Shown in pieces: positions 44,925-54,444 of a stretch of DNA of 64,000 nt; within the stretch, counting starts at the first letter, position 1, and each line of letters opens with the position of its first letter. Origin of the DNA: Buchnera aphidicola (Cinara kochiana kochiana). GTDB lineage: Bacteria; Pseudomonadota; Gammaproteobacteria; Enterobacterales; Enterobacteriaceae. Made by a program: the position numbers and the translations under genes. The notes under the pieces are model-generated. The model made no database searches. It saw only the letters and a program-made list of their open reading frames with translations, and was not told where the DNA came from. Location: contig NZ_LR217707.1 of the NCBI RefSeq assembly GCF_900698905.1, positions 1-64,000 of the forward strand. The letters are read 5' to 3'.

Positions 44925-46697
44925 ATGACATCTCTTTATAATAAAATTGCAAAATTACGTGCACAAATAAGATACCATAATTATATGTATTATACTTTAG
45001 ATTCTCCTGTAATTTCAGATGATATTTATGATCAATTATGTACTGAGTTAATTCAATTGGAAAAAATATATGGTATAAAAAATTCCTTTAATAAATCGAA
45101 TAAATTATTACAACAAATTGGAGGAAAAAAATTAAATATTTTTTCTGAATGTATACATAAAACCCCTATGTTGTCTTTAAAGAGTACTAATAATATATCT
45201 GATATTAAATTTTTTAAACAATATATAAAAAAGTATATTGATAATATTAATGATATTAAATATTATTGTGATTTAAAAATTGATGGTTTAGCTGTAAATT
45301 TATTATATAAAAATGGTCTATTAATTTCTGCCTCTACAAGAGGAGACGGATATGTGGGAGAAGATATAACAAGAAATATATATGTAATTTCATCTATACC
45401 TAAAAAACTTATTGGAAATAATATTCCTAAAGTGATAGAAATACGCGGAGAAGTATTTATAAAAAAATCTGATTTTTTTACTTTAAATCAACTTGCTATT
45501 TCAAGAAATAAAAAAATATTTTCAAATTCTCGAAATGCTGCTGCTGGTTCTTTACGACAATTAAATCCTGATATTGTTAAACAGAGAAAATTAATGTTTT
45601 TTGTGTATGGATGTGGTGCGTTTATATCTGATAAAAAAACTTATAGTCATGATGAACGATTAACTCAAATTAAAAAATGGGGTTTTTCTATACACAGAGA
45701 TTATTTAGTGTGTAGTGCAACAAAAGATATTATTAAATTTTATAATAAAATTTATTATAATAGATCAAAATTAGATTTTGAAATAGATGGTATAGTTATA
45801 AAAATAGATTCTGTGGTTTTGCAAAAAAAAATAGGTTATGCAGAAAAATATCCAAGATGGGCCATTGCTGTGAAATTTTTTTCTTTAGATGTAGAAACGA
45901 AAATTATAGATGTATCATTTCAAATAGGTAGGACGGGTATAATTACCCCTGTTGCTCATTTTATTCCTGTTAATATTTCAGGAGTTATCATTAGTAAAGC
46001 ATCTTTACATAACATTAGTATGATTAAAAAATTAAATATCTGTATTAATGATTATGTCACAGTATATCGTGCAGGAGATGTTATTCCTAAAATTCGAAAT
46101 GTTTTAATAAACAAAAGAGATAAATTAGTAAAAAAAATTATTTTTCCTTTACATTGTTCATCTTGTAATTCTTTATTATTGCATTCATCTAATCATATTT
46201 CTTTATATTGTCCGTCTAGTTTTTTATGTCCAGCTCAGAATTTACAACGATTAATTTATTTTGCTTCAAAATTTGGAATATACATAAAAGGTTTGGGTAA
46301 AAAAAATATTATTAAATTAATAAATCACGGTTATTTATTTACTCCAATAGATTTTTTTATGTTAACGGTAGATAAATTACAATCTATACCAGGAATAGGT
46401 AAGAAATTATCGTATAAAATTATCAATAATATTAGTTATTCCAAAAATGTTCGTTTAGATCAATTTATTTGTTCATTAGGCATTCTAGATGTTGGTGTTT
46501 CTATTTCTAAAATTTTGGCTAATTATTATAAATCTATAAATAGTTTTCTAGATACCAATTTTTTTATATTATCAGGGATTAAAGGTATTGGTGTCAATAT
46601 TTCTCATTCAATCATCAAATTTATAAAAAATAAGAATAATATTGATATTATATTAAAATTGATAAATATATTAAATATTTTTCATATTTCTGAATAA
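44925..46697 (+). CDS. ligA: NAD-dependent DNA ligase LigA lacking the BRCT domain
   Basis: LigA seals nicks in replication and repair. The 590 residues are about 80 fewer than E. coli (671). Domains in order: N-terminal Ia domain (AKLRAQIRYHNYMYYTLDSPVISDDIYDQL), adenylation domain with the catalytic lysine in CDLKIDGLAVNLLY near residue 117, STRGDGYVGEDITRN, NPRNAAAGSLRQL-like motif (SNSRNAAAGSLRQL), OB fold (QIGRTGIITPVAHF), four-cysteine zinc site (CSSCN...CPSSFLC near 410-435), then helix-hairpin-helix repeats (IPGIGKKL, IKGIGVNI). The protein stops just after the HhH domain, so the C-terminal BRCT domain is missing. Confidence 0.95.
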   Translation: MTSLYNKIAKLRAQIRYHNYMYYTLDSPVISDDIYDQLCTELIQLEKIYGIKNSFNKSNKLLQQIGGKKLNIFSECIHKTPMLSLKSTNNISDIKFFKQYIKKYIDNINDIKYYCDLKIDGLAVNLLYKNGLLISASTRGDGYVGEDITRNIYVISSIPKKLIGNNIPKVIEIRGEVFIKKSDFFTLNQLAISRNKKIFSNSRNAAAGSLRQLNPDIVKQRKLMFFVYGCGAFISDKKTYSHDERLTQIKKWGFSIHRDYLVCSATKDIIKFYNKIYYNRSKLDFEIDGIVIKIDSVVLQKKIGYAEKYPRWAIAVKFFSLDVETKIIDVSFQIGRTGIITPVAHFIPVNISGVIISKASLHNISMIKKLNICINDYVTVYRAGDVIPKIRNVLINKRDKLVKKIIFPLHCSSCNSLLLHSSNHISLYCPSSFLCPAQNLQRLIYFASKFGIYIKGLGKKNIIKLINHGYLFTPIDFFMLTVDKLQSIPGIGKKLSYKIINNISYSKNVRLDQFICSLGILDVGVSISKILANYYKSINSFLDTNFFILSGIKGIGVNISHSIIKFIKNKNNIDIILKLINILNIFHISE

Positions 46698-46742
46698 AAA
46701 TAACTAATAGAAAATTATTTTTATTATAGTTGTTTAGTTTTA

Positions 46743-46815
46743 TGGGTCGTGCAGGATTTGAACCTGCGACCAATTGATTAAAAGTCAACTGCTCTACCGA
46801 CTGAGCTAACGACCC
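46743..46815 (-). tRNA. lysT: tRNA-Lys (TTT)
   Basis: A 73-nt cloverleaf with acceptor GGGTCGT/ACGACCC, anticodon loop CTTTTAA (anticodon TTT) and T arm GCAGGTTCAAATCCTGC. CCA is not encoded. U34 of this tRNA is a known target of MnmE/MnmG. Confidence 0.95.
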
Positions 46816-46823
46816 GTTTATTT

Positions 46824-46896
46824 TGGGTGATGACGGTTTCGAACCGCCGACCTTCTCCGTGTAAAGGAGAAGCTCTACCAACTGAGCTAATCACCC
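46824..46896 (-). tRNA. valT: tRNA-Val (TAC)
   Basis: A 73-nt cloverleaf with acceptor GGGTGAT/ATCACCC, anticodon loop TTTACAC (anticodon TAC) in stem CTCC/GGAG, and T arm GGCGGTTCGAAACCGTC with one G-T pair. It is 8 nt from tRNA-Lys and probably transcribed before it. CCA is not encoded. Confidence 0.95.
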
Positions 46897-47016
46897 TTGA
46901 TTACAATACTATTGTAGAACAGATATATTATGAGTCAATATATATTTTGCATATATATGTTTATTTGGTTAAAAAATATACAATTATATTAATTTTTTTT
47001 TATTTATGAGTATTTT

Positions 47017-48432
47017 ATGAAAGTTAAAACTAGATTTTCTCCTAGTCCTACTGGTTGTTTGCATATAGGTGGTGCACGAACTGCGTTATATTCATGGTTA
47101 TTTGCTAGAAAATATAACGGCTCATTTGTTTTACGCATCGAAGATACTGATGTAAAAAGAGTCAATGATAATTACGTACAGGATATTTTATATGGATTAA
47201 GTTATTTAAAATTGAATTGGGATGAAGGACCTTTTTATCAAAGTAATCGTCTGAATATATATAAAAATATAATATTATTTATGTTAAAAAAAGGTATTGC
47301 ATATAAATGTTATTGCTCACAAGAACGTTTAGATAAATTAAGAAAAAATCAAATTTTAAATAAACAAAAACCACGATATGATAGACAATGTAGAGAATAT
47401 TGTGCTTTATTAAAAAAATCAAACATACCGTTTGTTGTACGTTTTAAAAATCCCATAAATGGTTTTGTACAATTTACTGATATGATTCGAGGATTAATAT
47501 GCATATCTAATTATGAATTAGATGATTTTATTATTCAACGATCCAATGGTATGCCAACATATAACTTTTGTGTGGTTATAGACGATTGGAAAATGAATAT
47601 TACTCATGTTATTCGAGGAGAAGATCATATTAATAATACTCCCAGACAAATTAATTTATTAAATTCATTATGTGCACCAATTCCGTTATATGCACATGTA
47701 TCAATGATTTTAGATGATTCCGGTGTTAAATTATCTAAGCGAAATAAATCTAAAAGTATTACTAGTTATATCAGAGAAGGATTTATTCCTGAAGCAATAT
47801 TAAATTATATATTACGATTAGGGTGGTCTTACAAAGATCAAGAAATTTTTTCTATAAATGAGATGCAAAATTTATTTAATATGGAAAATATTAGTAAATC
47901 ACCTAGTATGATAAATGATAAAAGACTTTTGTGGTTAAATCACTATTATTTAAATAATTTATCGACAGAAACTATAAATTCGTATTTTTTTACATATTGT
48001 AAAAGTAATAAAATCTTTTTAGATGAAAGTATTGATATTCAGAATTTATTAAAAGAATTTTTATGTCATCACAATACATTAGAAGAATTTATTTCTTCAT
48101 ATTTATATTTATATAAAGATATTAATTTATCTAATGTAGATAATATTCAAACTTATTGTAACTCTATTAATATAAAAATATTAAAATTTTTGTATAAAAA
48201 ATTTTTTTTATTGACTTGCTGGTATAAGTCAGATATTTTGTTGCTATTAAAACAATTAACAAAAAAATTTAATGTTTGTTTTAAAAATATAGCCACTTTA
48301 ATCAGAATTGGTATTGCTGGTAGAAAAAATACACCGAATATTTCTACTATAATCTTTTATATAGGAAAAAATAAGTTTTTGTTACGAATAAATAATTTAA
48401 TAAAGTATATGCAATCATATATATTAATATAA
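47017..48432 (+). CDS. gltX: glutamyl-tRNA synthetase
   Basis: GltX charges tRNA-Glu with glutamate. The product is 471 residues, as in E. coli. The class I signature is SPSPTGCLHIGGARTALYSWLFAR near residue 10 (HIGG for HIGH), followed by RIEDTDVKR; the second signature is KLSKRNKS near 237 (for KMSKS). NGMPTYNFCVVIDD and HVIRGEDHINNTPRQ are conserved. The C-terminal anticodon-binding domain (about 330-471) is strongly diverged, but its end (IGIAGRKNTPNISTIIFYIGK) is recognisable. Confidence 0.97.
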   Translation: MKVKTRFSPSPTGCLHIGGARTALYSWLFARKYNGSFVLRIEDTDVKRVNDNYVQDILYGLSYLKLNWDEGPFYQSNRLNIYKNIILFMLKKGIAYKCYCSQERLDKLRKNQILNKQKPRYDRQCREYCALLKKSNIPFVVRFKNPINGFVQFTDMIRGLICISNYELDDFIIQRSNGMPTYNFCVVIDDWKMNITHVIRGEDHINNTPRQINLLNSLCAPIPLYAHVSMILDDSGVKLSKRNKSKSITSYIREGFIPEAILNYILRLGWSYKDQEIFSINEMQNLFNMENISKSPSMINDKRLLWLNHYYLNNLSTETINSYFFTYCKSNKIFLDESIDIQNLLKEFLCHHNTLEEFISSYLYLYKDINLSNVDNIQTYCNSINIKILKFLYKKFFLLTCWYKSDILLLLKQLTKKFNVCFKNIATLIRIGIAGRKNTPNISTIIFYIGKNKFLLRINNLIKYMQSYILI

Positions 48433-48501
48433 TTAAAATGATTATTAATAATAAAAATTAATTTTTAATATATTAATATTTTTATTAAGATATAATCTAG
48501 T

Positions 48502-48559
48502 AAAATATTGTATATTATATTAATAATATACAATATTTTTATAAAATATTGTATATTAT
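48502..48559. repeat. three copies of a 17-nt sequence between gltX and fliE
   Basis: AAAATATTGTATATTAT occurs at 48502-48518, inverted at 48523-48539, and again in direct orientation at 48543-48559. All three copies are identical. Copies one and two form a perfect 17-bp hairpin with a 4-nt loop; copies two and three form the alternative. It lies between the converging ends of gltX and fliE, so bidirectional termination is plausible. The right arm of the first hairpin ends in TTTTT. Confidence 0.8.
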
Positions 48560-48674
48560 TTTATATATAAAATTTGTTTATTTTAATATGTAAATTATAT
48601 AAAAAATGATTATTGAGCTTAATAAATGATATTAATTAAATGTTATAGTATTGTAAATACAATATTTATTATAT

Positions 48675-48953
48675 TTAAATTTGTATATTCATGATTTCTT
48701 CATATGTATTGATTAATTTTTCGTGTAGTTTAATTAATATTTTTATTTTTTTTTGATTTATTGAATTTATTTTTTCTTTTTTTAGATTAGTATGTATAGT
48801 TTTTGTATTATTTTTTTTAATATCTTTAATGGCAACAAATTTTTCTAATTTATAATGACATATTGGAAAAAAATTTATATATTTTTTTTTATTTTTTTGT
48901 ATTGGATGTATTGTTGGTTTTATTATTTTTTTTGATGATGGATTTATTTTCAT
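48675..48953 (-). CDS. fliE: flagellar hook-basal body protein FliE
   Basis: FliE joins the MS ring to the rod. The 92 residues compare with 104 in E. coli. Identification rests on position (divergent from fliF, as in enterobacteria) and on the C terminus: LHEKLINTYEEIMNIQI aligns with VRNKLVAAYQEVMSMQV of E. coli. The N-terminal half is Lys/Ile/Asn-rich and not recognisable, and the family's polar core is reduced. Confidence 0.85.
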   Translation of the reverse strand: MKINPSSKKIIKPTIHPIQKNKKKYINFFPICHYKLEKFVAIKDIKKNNTKTIHTNLKKEKINSINQKKIKILIKLHEKLINTYEEIMNIQI

Positions 48954-49123
48954 AATGTTTATCCTGGTTTAGATATATATTATTAATATGTTTTATATAT
49001 TGTATATATATACTATATTATTTTATATTTAAATACTTTTAAATTATTAAAATATTAATTTTTATAATATTTAATTAATTAATAATTATATTGTTATATC
49101 ACAATTATTAAATAGGAAAAATC

Positions 49124-50812
49124 ATGGATATTATAAATATATTATTTTCTAAAATTAAAAAATATTGGTATTATTTTTTAAATTATATATCACATCGATT
49201 AAAATTTATCATTTTTACTGTTTGTGTTATCTTTTTTACTATATGTACTATTTTTTTTTGGTTTAATAGAGTTAATTATGTAGTATTATATGATAATTTA
49301 TCTGATGTAGATGGTCAATGGATTACGTCAAAATTACAAGATATGGATATACCATATCAGTTTTGTAATTCTTATAAAACTTTATTAGTTCCAAAAGATA
49401 AAGTTAATGAATTGCATTTTTCTTTATTAAATAATCAGGATATTAAAAAAAAAACTGATGGTTTTGAGTTATTGGATAAGGAAAAATTTGGTATTAGTCA
49501 ATTTCATGAACATATTAATTATAATCGCGGATTAGAGGGTGAGTTATCTAAAACTTTAGAAAATATATTTCCAATTCAACATGCTCGGGTACACTTGGTT
49601 TGTAAGCAAGATACTGATTTTTTTAGAGATATACACGTTATTCCGTCTGCATCTATAATTTTAACTTTATTTCCTAATACGCAATTAAGTTCCGAACAAA
49701 TAGACGCAATTACTTTGCTAGTATCAGGTAGTATACCGGATTTATCAGCTGATCATATTGTTGTTGTTAATCAATTGGGAAATATATTAAATAAATTTAC
49801 ATTAAATCACGGTAAATTTTTTAAAACAAACCAATATACAAAAATTAACATTTTAGAGCAATATTTTGCTGATCATATTGCTGAATTATTAGTACCTATA
49901 TATGGTTCAAAAAATGTAATGGTACGTGTTACCGCAGGAGTAGATCCTAATAATGATAACGCACATAATCCCAATATAGACCATTTAAAGGAAACTTCTG
50001 ATTCAAAAAAAAAATTAGGAAATATTTCAAATATTATCCCACATAAAAATCAACACGATAATTTAAAAAATTCATTAACACAATCATTTTTAAAATCGTC
50101 TAGTCTGAATTTTTTTTCTAAATCATTTATTACGAAATATTTGGTAAATAATTTTTTACTTAATCAACAATTTATTTGTGTAGATCATTCTATTGTATCG
50201 CATAAGATGAAATCTGTTGATAATACGAAAAAAAATTTAAATGATTCGAATACAATGTATTTTAATGATACTGTTTTTTTTCCTGGTTTTAGGAATTCGG
50301 ATATTCGGCATTTAAAAATAACTGTATTAATAAATTATAAAAAAAATGATGTAGGTACATTTTTACCTCTATCTGCACATGAATTAAAGAATATAGAAAA
50401 ATTAGTTAAATCAGTGATAAATTTTTCTGACAGCCGCGGTGATTGTATAAATATAATTAATAGTATGTTTACTACTTCAGATGCTTATTTGTATAATAAA
50501 GATGGTTGTATGCATATGAATCTTAATTTATATAGTTTATTGGTAATTTTATTAGTAATATTAATTATTATTTTATTTTTTTTCTTATTTATTAAGGATA
50601 ATAGAATTAATGATAATAAAAAAAATTTTTTAAAAGCATCAACTAACATAGATGAAATATCAAAAAATAATTTTAATAAAAATATAAACAAATTAAATTT
50701 AAAAAAACATAATACTTTAAATGAAGGTAATTTTTTCGTAAAAAATAATTTTTTAAATAAAAATCCAAAAATTGTTGAAAAAATTATACGTTATTGGATA
50801 AATAAAAAATGA
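49124..50812 (+). CDS. fliF: flagellar MS-ring protein FliF
   Basis: FliF forms the membrane MS ring, base of the flagellar motor and of its export gate. The 562 residues compare with 552 in E. coli. A transmembrane helix is at about 28-48 (FIIFTVCVIFFTICTIFFWF), followed by the ring-building YscJ-like domain (VLYDNLSDVDGQWITSKLQDMDIPYQF; FGISQFHEHINYNRGLEGELSKTLENI; ARVHLV; ASIILTLFPNTQLSSEQIDAITLLVSGSIPDL). The periplasmic loop (about 285-380) is degenerate. A second transmembrane segment is at about 468-488. The cytoplasmic tail that binds FliG survives as NFLNKNPKIVEKIIRYWINKK. It overlaps fliG by 4 nt (ATGA). Confidence 0.95.
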   Translation: MDIINILFSKIKKYWYYFLNYISHRLKFIIFTVCVIFFTICTIFFWFNRVNYVVLYDNLSDVDGQWITSKLQDMDIPYQFCNSYKTLLVPKDKVNELHFSLLNNQDIKKKTDGFELLDKEKFGISQFHEHINYNRGLEGELSKTLENIFPIQHARVHLVCKQDTDFFRDIHVIPSASIILTLFPNTQLSSEQIDAITLLVSGSIPDLSADHIVVVNQLGNILNKFTLNHGKFFKTNQYTKINILEQYFADHIAELLVPIYGSKNVMVRVTAGVDPNNDNAHNPNIDHLKETSDSKKKLGNISNIIPHKNQHDNLKNSLTQSFLKSSSLNFFSKSFITKYLVNNFLLNQQFICVDHSIVSHKMKSVDNTKKNLNDSNTMYFNDTVFFPGFRNSDIRHLKITVLINYKKNDVGTFLPLSAHELKNIEKLVKSVINFSDSRGDCINIINSMFTTSDAYLYNKDGCMHMNLNLYSLLVILLVILIIILFFFLFIKDNRINDNKKNFLKASTNIDEISKNNFNKNINKLNLKKHNTLNEGNFFVKNNFLNKNPKIVEKIIRYWINKK

Positions 50813-51789
50813 ATTGTTTAAATGGTATACAAAAAAGCGCTTTATTATTGATATCTATGGATATACAACAATCGGCCGCTGTCTTGAAGTGTTTTAATAA
50901 TTCAGAAATTAGTGTTTTTATAGATGCAATGCTTTTGTTAAATGATAATTTTGTACAGTATATCGATACTGTAATTTATGAATTTTATGATTTATTAAAA
51001 AAAAATAAAATTGCTAATTTTGATATCAAGACACGTATATCGCAAATTATAGAGAATACGGTTGATTCAGATAAATCATATAAATTATTAAAAAAAAGTT
51101 TTATAAAAAATGACTTTTTACACAATATAACTATGTTAGAACAATTAGGTGCAGAAAATATTTTTTTCTTCATTCAAAATGAGAATTTAAATATTATTTC
51201 AGTATTGTTGCTTCATATAAATCAAATCTTATCTATAAAGATATTATCATTTTTTAATGAAAAAAAAAGATTAGATATTTTAAAAAAGATGGTGAATTGT
51301 AAAAAAATACATTATTTAGGATTTATGGAATTAAATAAAATTATTCGTCATTTTTTATATATGAAGCAATCTTTCTCTTTAGAAGCGCAAAGAATTAATC
51401 AAGTAGTTAATATTTTGTCTTATTTTAAATTTGATGATATTGTACAGTTTGTTAGTAAAATAAAAACTCCGCATAGAAATATTTTAAATAAAATCATTAG
51501 TAAAAATTTTAAATTTAAAGATATAATAAATATTGATGATCACAGTATTGAATTTATTATTAATAATACAGATTTGGATCATTTATGTATTGTTTTAAAT
51601 CATATACATGATTCTTTAAAAAATAAATTTATTTCTAATATGTCGCATGAAAAATATAAGTATTTTAAAAAAACTAATTTATCAAATCAATCAGTTTCTG
51701 ATAATTTAATATATTTAAAAAAAACTTTATTACTTCAAAATATTAAAAATTTTATACGAGATGATAAAATCATCATTCGACAAGTATAG
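50809..51789 (+). CDS. fliG: flagellar rotor/switch protein FliG
   Basis: FliG links the MS ring to the C ring. The 326 residues compare with 331 in E. coli. The N-terminal FliF-binding part starts LNGIQKSALLLISMDIQQSAAVLKCFNNSEI, similar to the family. The middle and C-terminal domains are recognisable only weakly; the C-terminal torque helix normally has conserved charged residues, and here that part (about 245-320) is Asn/Lys-rich with no clear match. The gene starts inside the fliF stop, indicating translational coupling. Confidence 0.88.
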   Translation: MNCLNGIQKSALLLISMDIQQSAAVLKCFNNSEISVFIDAMLLLNDNFVQYIDTVIYEFYDLLKKNKIANFDIKTRISQIIENTVDSDKSYKLLKKSFIKNDFLHNITMLEQLGAENIFFFIQNENLNIISVLLLHINQILSIKILSFFNEKKRLDILKKMVNCKKIHYLGFMELNKIIRHFLYMKQSFSLEAQRINQVVNILSYFKFDDIVQFVSKIKTPHRNILNKIISKNFKFKDIINIDDHSIEFIINNTDLDHLCIVLNHIHDSLKNKFISNMSHEKYKYFKKTNLSNQSVSDNLIYLKKTLLLQNIKNFIRDDKIIIRQV

Positions 51790-51798
51790 GCATGTTAT

Positions 51799-52479
51799 AT
51801 GAAAAATATTATAAATAATAATTTATGGAAAAAGTGTACGCCAAAAAAATCAAATAAAACTTATAATGTATTTAAAGAATCAGATATTTTAAAATACAAA
51901 ACGTTATTATTTTCTGATCTTTTTAAAAAAAAAAATACTCCTATTTATTTAAAAATTTATAAAGAAGGATATCAACAAGGTTTGGTTGATGGATATAAAA
52001 AAGGATATTTTAGTGGATGGACACAAGGTTTTCATTATTCTCGTGATTTTTTATTAAAAAATGCAACAAGATGTATACAAATACAATATGCAGATCTATT
52101 AAAAAAATTTAAAATTGCTATAAACAATTTTAATAATGTGTTTTCAACACGATTAATGAAAATTGTATTACATATTTCGAAAATTTTAGTAAATGATATT
52201 TTTGTAATTAATAAAAATTATTTATTAAAAAGAATTCAAAAGCTAACAGAACAATCGAAATTTATATTCAATAAACTTCAACTACATGTACACCCTAGTG
52301 ATTATAAACTAATAATAAAAAATTTTGGTGTTTTAATGAATAAATATAATTGGATTGTTATTAGTGACGATAAAATAGATATTAATAGTTATCGTATTGT
52401 TACCGCTGATGGAGAAGTAGATGCTTCTATATCGTCTTTTTGGGATCGAATTAATGATGCAGCAAATTTATCGGATTAA
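51799..52479 (+). CDS. fliH: flagellar export regulator FliH
   Basis: FliH binds and regulates the export ATPase FliI and links it to the C ring. The 226 residues match the family (E. coli 228). The glycine-repeat segment is visible: YKEGYQQGLVDGYKKGYFSGWTQGFHYS near residues 50-78. The C-terminal FliI-binding domain ends DDKIDINSYRIVTADGEVDASISSFWDRINDAA, close to the family pattern. It lies between fliG and fliI with gaps of under 10 nt. Confidence 0.92.
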   Translation: MKNIINNNLWKKCTPKKSNKTYNVFKESDILKYKTLLFSDLFKKKNTPIYLKIYKEGYQQGLVDGYKKGYFSGWTQGFHYSRDFLLKNATRCIQIQYADLLKKFKIAINNFNNVFSTRLMKIVLHISKILVNDIFVINKNYLLKRIQKLTEQSKFIFNKLQLHVHPSDYKLIIKNFGVLMNKYNWIVISDDKIDINSYRIVTADGEVDASISSFWDRINDAANLSD

Positions 52480-52485
52480 GGATAT

Positions 52486-53862
52486 ATGAATTTTTTATTA
52501 AACACTTGGTTCAACAAAATTAATGAATTTGAAAAAAAAATATCCTTTTTTTCTCATGATATTTCATATGGTCGAGTATTAAGTGTAAATAATTTAATTA
52601 TTGAAGCAACTGGAGTATATTTACCTATTGGAAATTTTTGTTGGGTAGAACGAATATACAAAGACGTATTATCAGGTATTATATGTAAAATCATAGGTTT
52701 TAAAGAAAAAATTGTTTTTTTAGTGCCTATGCATAATTTAGATGGTATTTTCCCAGGAGCGAAAGTTTTTTCACAATATAGTGTAACAAGTAACGTTATT
52801 AAATATTCTAGATTTCCGTTTGGATATAAATTATTAGGACGAGTATTAGATAGTTTTGGCCACCCTTTGGATAATTTAGGAAATATTCAGTCAAAAAAAA
52901 AATCATTTAATTTTTTTAAATCATCTATTAATCCATTACAAAGATTTCCGATCACAGATATTTTAGATACTGGTGTGCGAGCTATTAATAGTTTGTTAAC
53001 TGTTGGTAGAGGTCAAAGAATGGGTATATTTTCACAACCTGGTATTGGGAAAAGTATGTTACTTGGAATGATATCTAGGTATACTGATGCTGATATCATT
53101 GTAGTATCTTTAGTCGGTGAAAGAGGTAGAGAAGTAAAAGAATTTATTGATAATGTTTTAGGCGCTCATAGTTTGAAAAAATCGGTAGTTATTGTTTCTC
53201 CTGCTGATGTTTCTCCTATTTTAAAGATTCAATCTGTTCAGTACGCAACATCTATTGCGGAAGATTTTTGTAAAAAAAATAATCATGTTTTATTAATAGT
53301 TGATTCATTAACGCGATACGCTATGGCATATCGAGAAATGTCAAATGCCATGCATGAAATTCCAGTATTAAAAGGTTATCCTGCTTCCATCTTTTCAAAT
53401 ATTCCATATTTAATTGAACGTACAGGTAATATTAATGATAATGGATTAGGATCTATTACTGCTTTTTATACGGTACTTACTGAAGGAGATGAATATAATG
53501 ATCCTATTTTAGATATTGCAAAATCTGTATTAGACGGTCATATTATTTTATCTAATGTATTATCAGAAGCTGGTCATTATCCCGCTATTGATATTGAAAA
53601 ATCTATTAGTCGGTCAATGCATTCTATTGTAGATCGTAATCATTATAAAAATTCTATATATTTAAAAAAATTAATTTCATGTTATTATCGTCATCATGAT
53701 CTGATTAATTTAGGCGTTTATTCAGCTGGTACAAATAAGTTATTAGATAATTCTATAAAGATTTGGCCAATTTTAGAAAAATTTTTGCAACAAAAATTTT
53801 TAGAATGTTGTACGTATACACAATCGATATCAGAATTAATAAAATTATTACAAAATATTTAG
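52486..53862 (+). CDS. fliI: flagellum-specific ATPase FliI
   Basis: FliI is the F1-beta-like ATPase of the flagellar type III export apparatus. The 458 residues compare with 457 in E. coli. Motifs: GRVLDSFGHPLDNLG near 120, TGVRAINSLLTVGRGQRMGIFSQPGIGKSMLLGMI with the P loop near 185, VVSLVGERGREVKEFID near 204, Walker B VLLIVDSLTRYAMAYREM near 267, and GSITAFYTVLTEGDEYNDPILD near 325. Its good conservation amid degraded neighbours suggests that export activity is under selection. Confidence 0.96.
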   Translation: MNFLLNTWFNKINEFEKKISFFSHDISYGRVLSVNNLIIEATGVYLPIGNFCWVERIYKDVLSGIICKIIGFKEKIVFLVPMHNLDGIFPGAKVFSQYSVTSNVIKYSRFPFGYKLLGRVLDSFGHPLDNLGNIQSKKKSFNFFKSSINPLQRFPITDILDTGVRAINSLLTVGRGQRMGIFSQPGIGKSMLLGMISRYTDADIIVVSLVGERGREVKEFIDNVLGAHSLKKSVVIVSPADVSPILKIQSVQYATSIAEDFCKKNNHVLLIVDSLTRYAMAYREMSNAMHEIPVLKGYPASIFSNIPYLIERTGNINDNGLGSITAFYTVLTEGDEYNDPILDIAKSVLDGHIILSNVLSEAGHYPAIDIEKSISRSMHSIVDRNHYKNSIYLKKLISCYYRHHDLINLGVYSAGTNKLLDNSIKIWPILEKFLQQKFLECCTYTQSISELIKLLQNI

Positions 53863-53882
53863 CTAATAAAATGGAGATATGT

Positions 53883-54334
53883 ATGATATTGAATGTTTCT
53901 CGTATAAGAGTAATTAAAAAAAAATAGAAATAGATATTAAAAAGAATATCTATCATATTACATACTATAAAAATAAACAAATAAAAGTACAACAATATTT
54001 ATTTCAATTAAAAAAATATAAAAATAAGTATAATTTTTTATTACATAAAAATTTTTTTAATGGTATTTCGCCACATATAATTCAATTATTTATGAATTTT
54101 ATACTGATGTTGCAAAAATTTATTATGCAGCAAAATGTTTGGTTGGACTATTTTAAAAAAAAACTAAAAAAAAGACTATTAGTACAAAATAAATTATATT
54201 CTAAGTTAGAGCAATGGAAAAAATTAGAATTACGTATGAAAAATTGTATTTTAAGAAAAAATATATTAATGGATCAACGTGAAGATAACGTCGTGTGTTT
54301 AAATAATTATAATATTTTATATATAAATAAATAA
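53883..54334 (+). CDS. fliJ: flagellar chaperone FliJ, interrupted at a poly(A) tract
   Basis: FliJ is the coiled-coil stalk/escort protein of the flagellar export ATPase. From ATG 53883 (GGAG at 53874-53877 upstream) the frame reads MILNVSRIRVIKKK and stops at TAG after nine A (53916-53924). One added A restores a 150-residue protein (E. coli 147) whose body aligns with FliJ, for example QQYLFQLKKYKNKYNFLL, MLQKFIMQQNVWLDYFKKKL and LEQWKKLELRMKNCILRKN. The whole rest of the gene is open in the shifted frame to 54334, which argues that it is still used through slippage at the A tract. The position between fliI and fliM fits. Confidence 0.85.
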
Positions 54335-54444
54335 AAGAATTGATAATTTATTTATTTATAATATATAATAGTGATATTATATATGTAAAATCATAATACA
54401 TGATATAATATATTTATATTTATCATAGAAATAAGTTATAAACT

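Noticed and set aside
46648..47009. Short open frames on both strands around 46.6-47.0 kb
   Set aside because: They run through tRNA-Lys and tRNA-Val and show no protein similarity.
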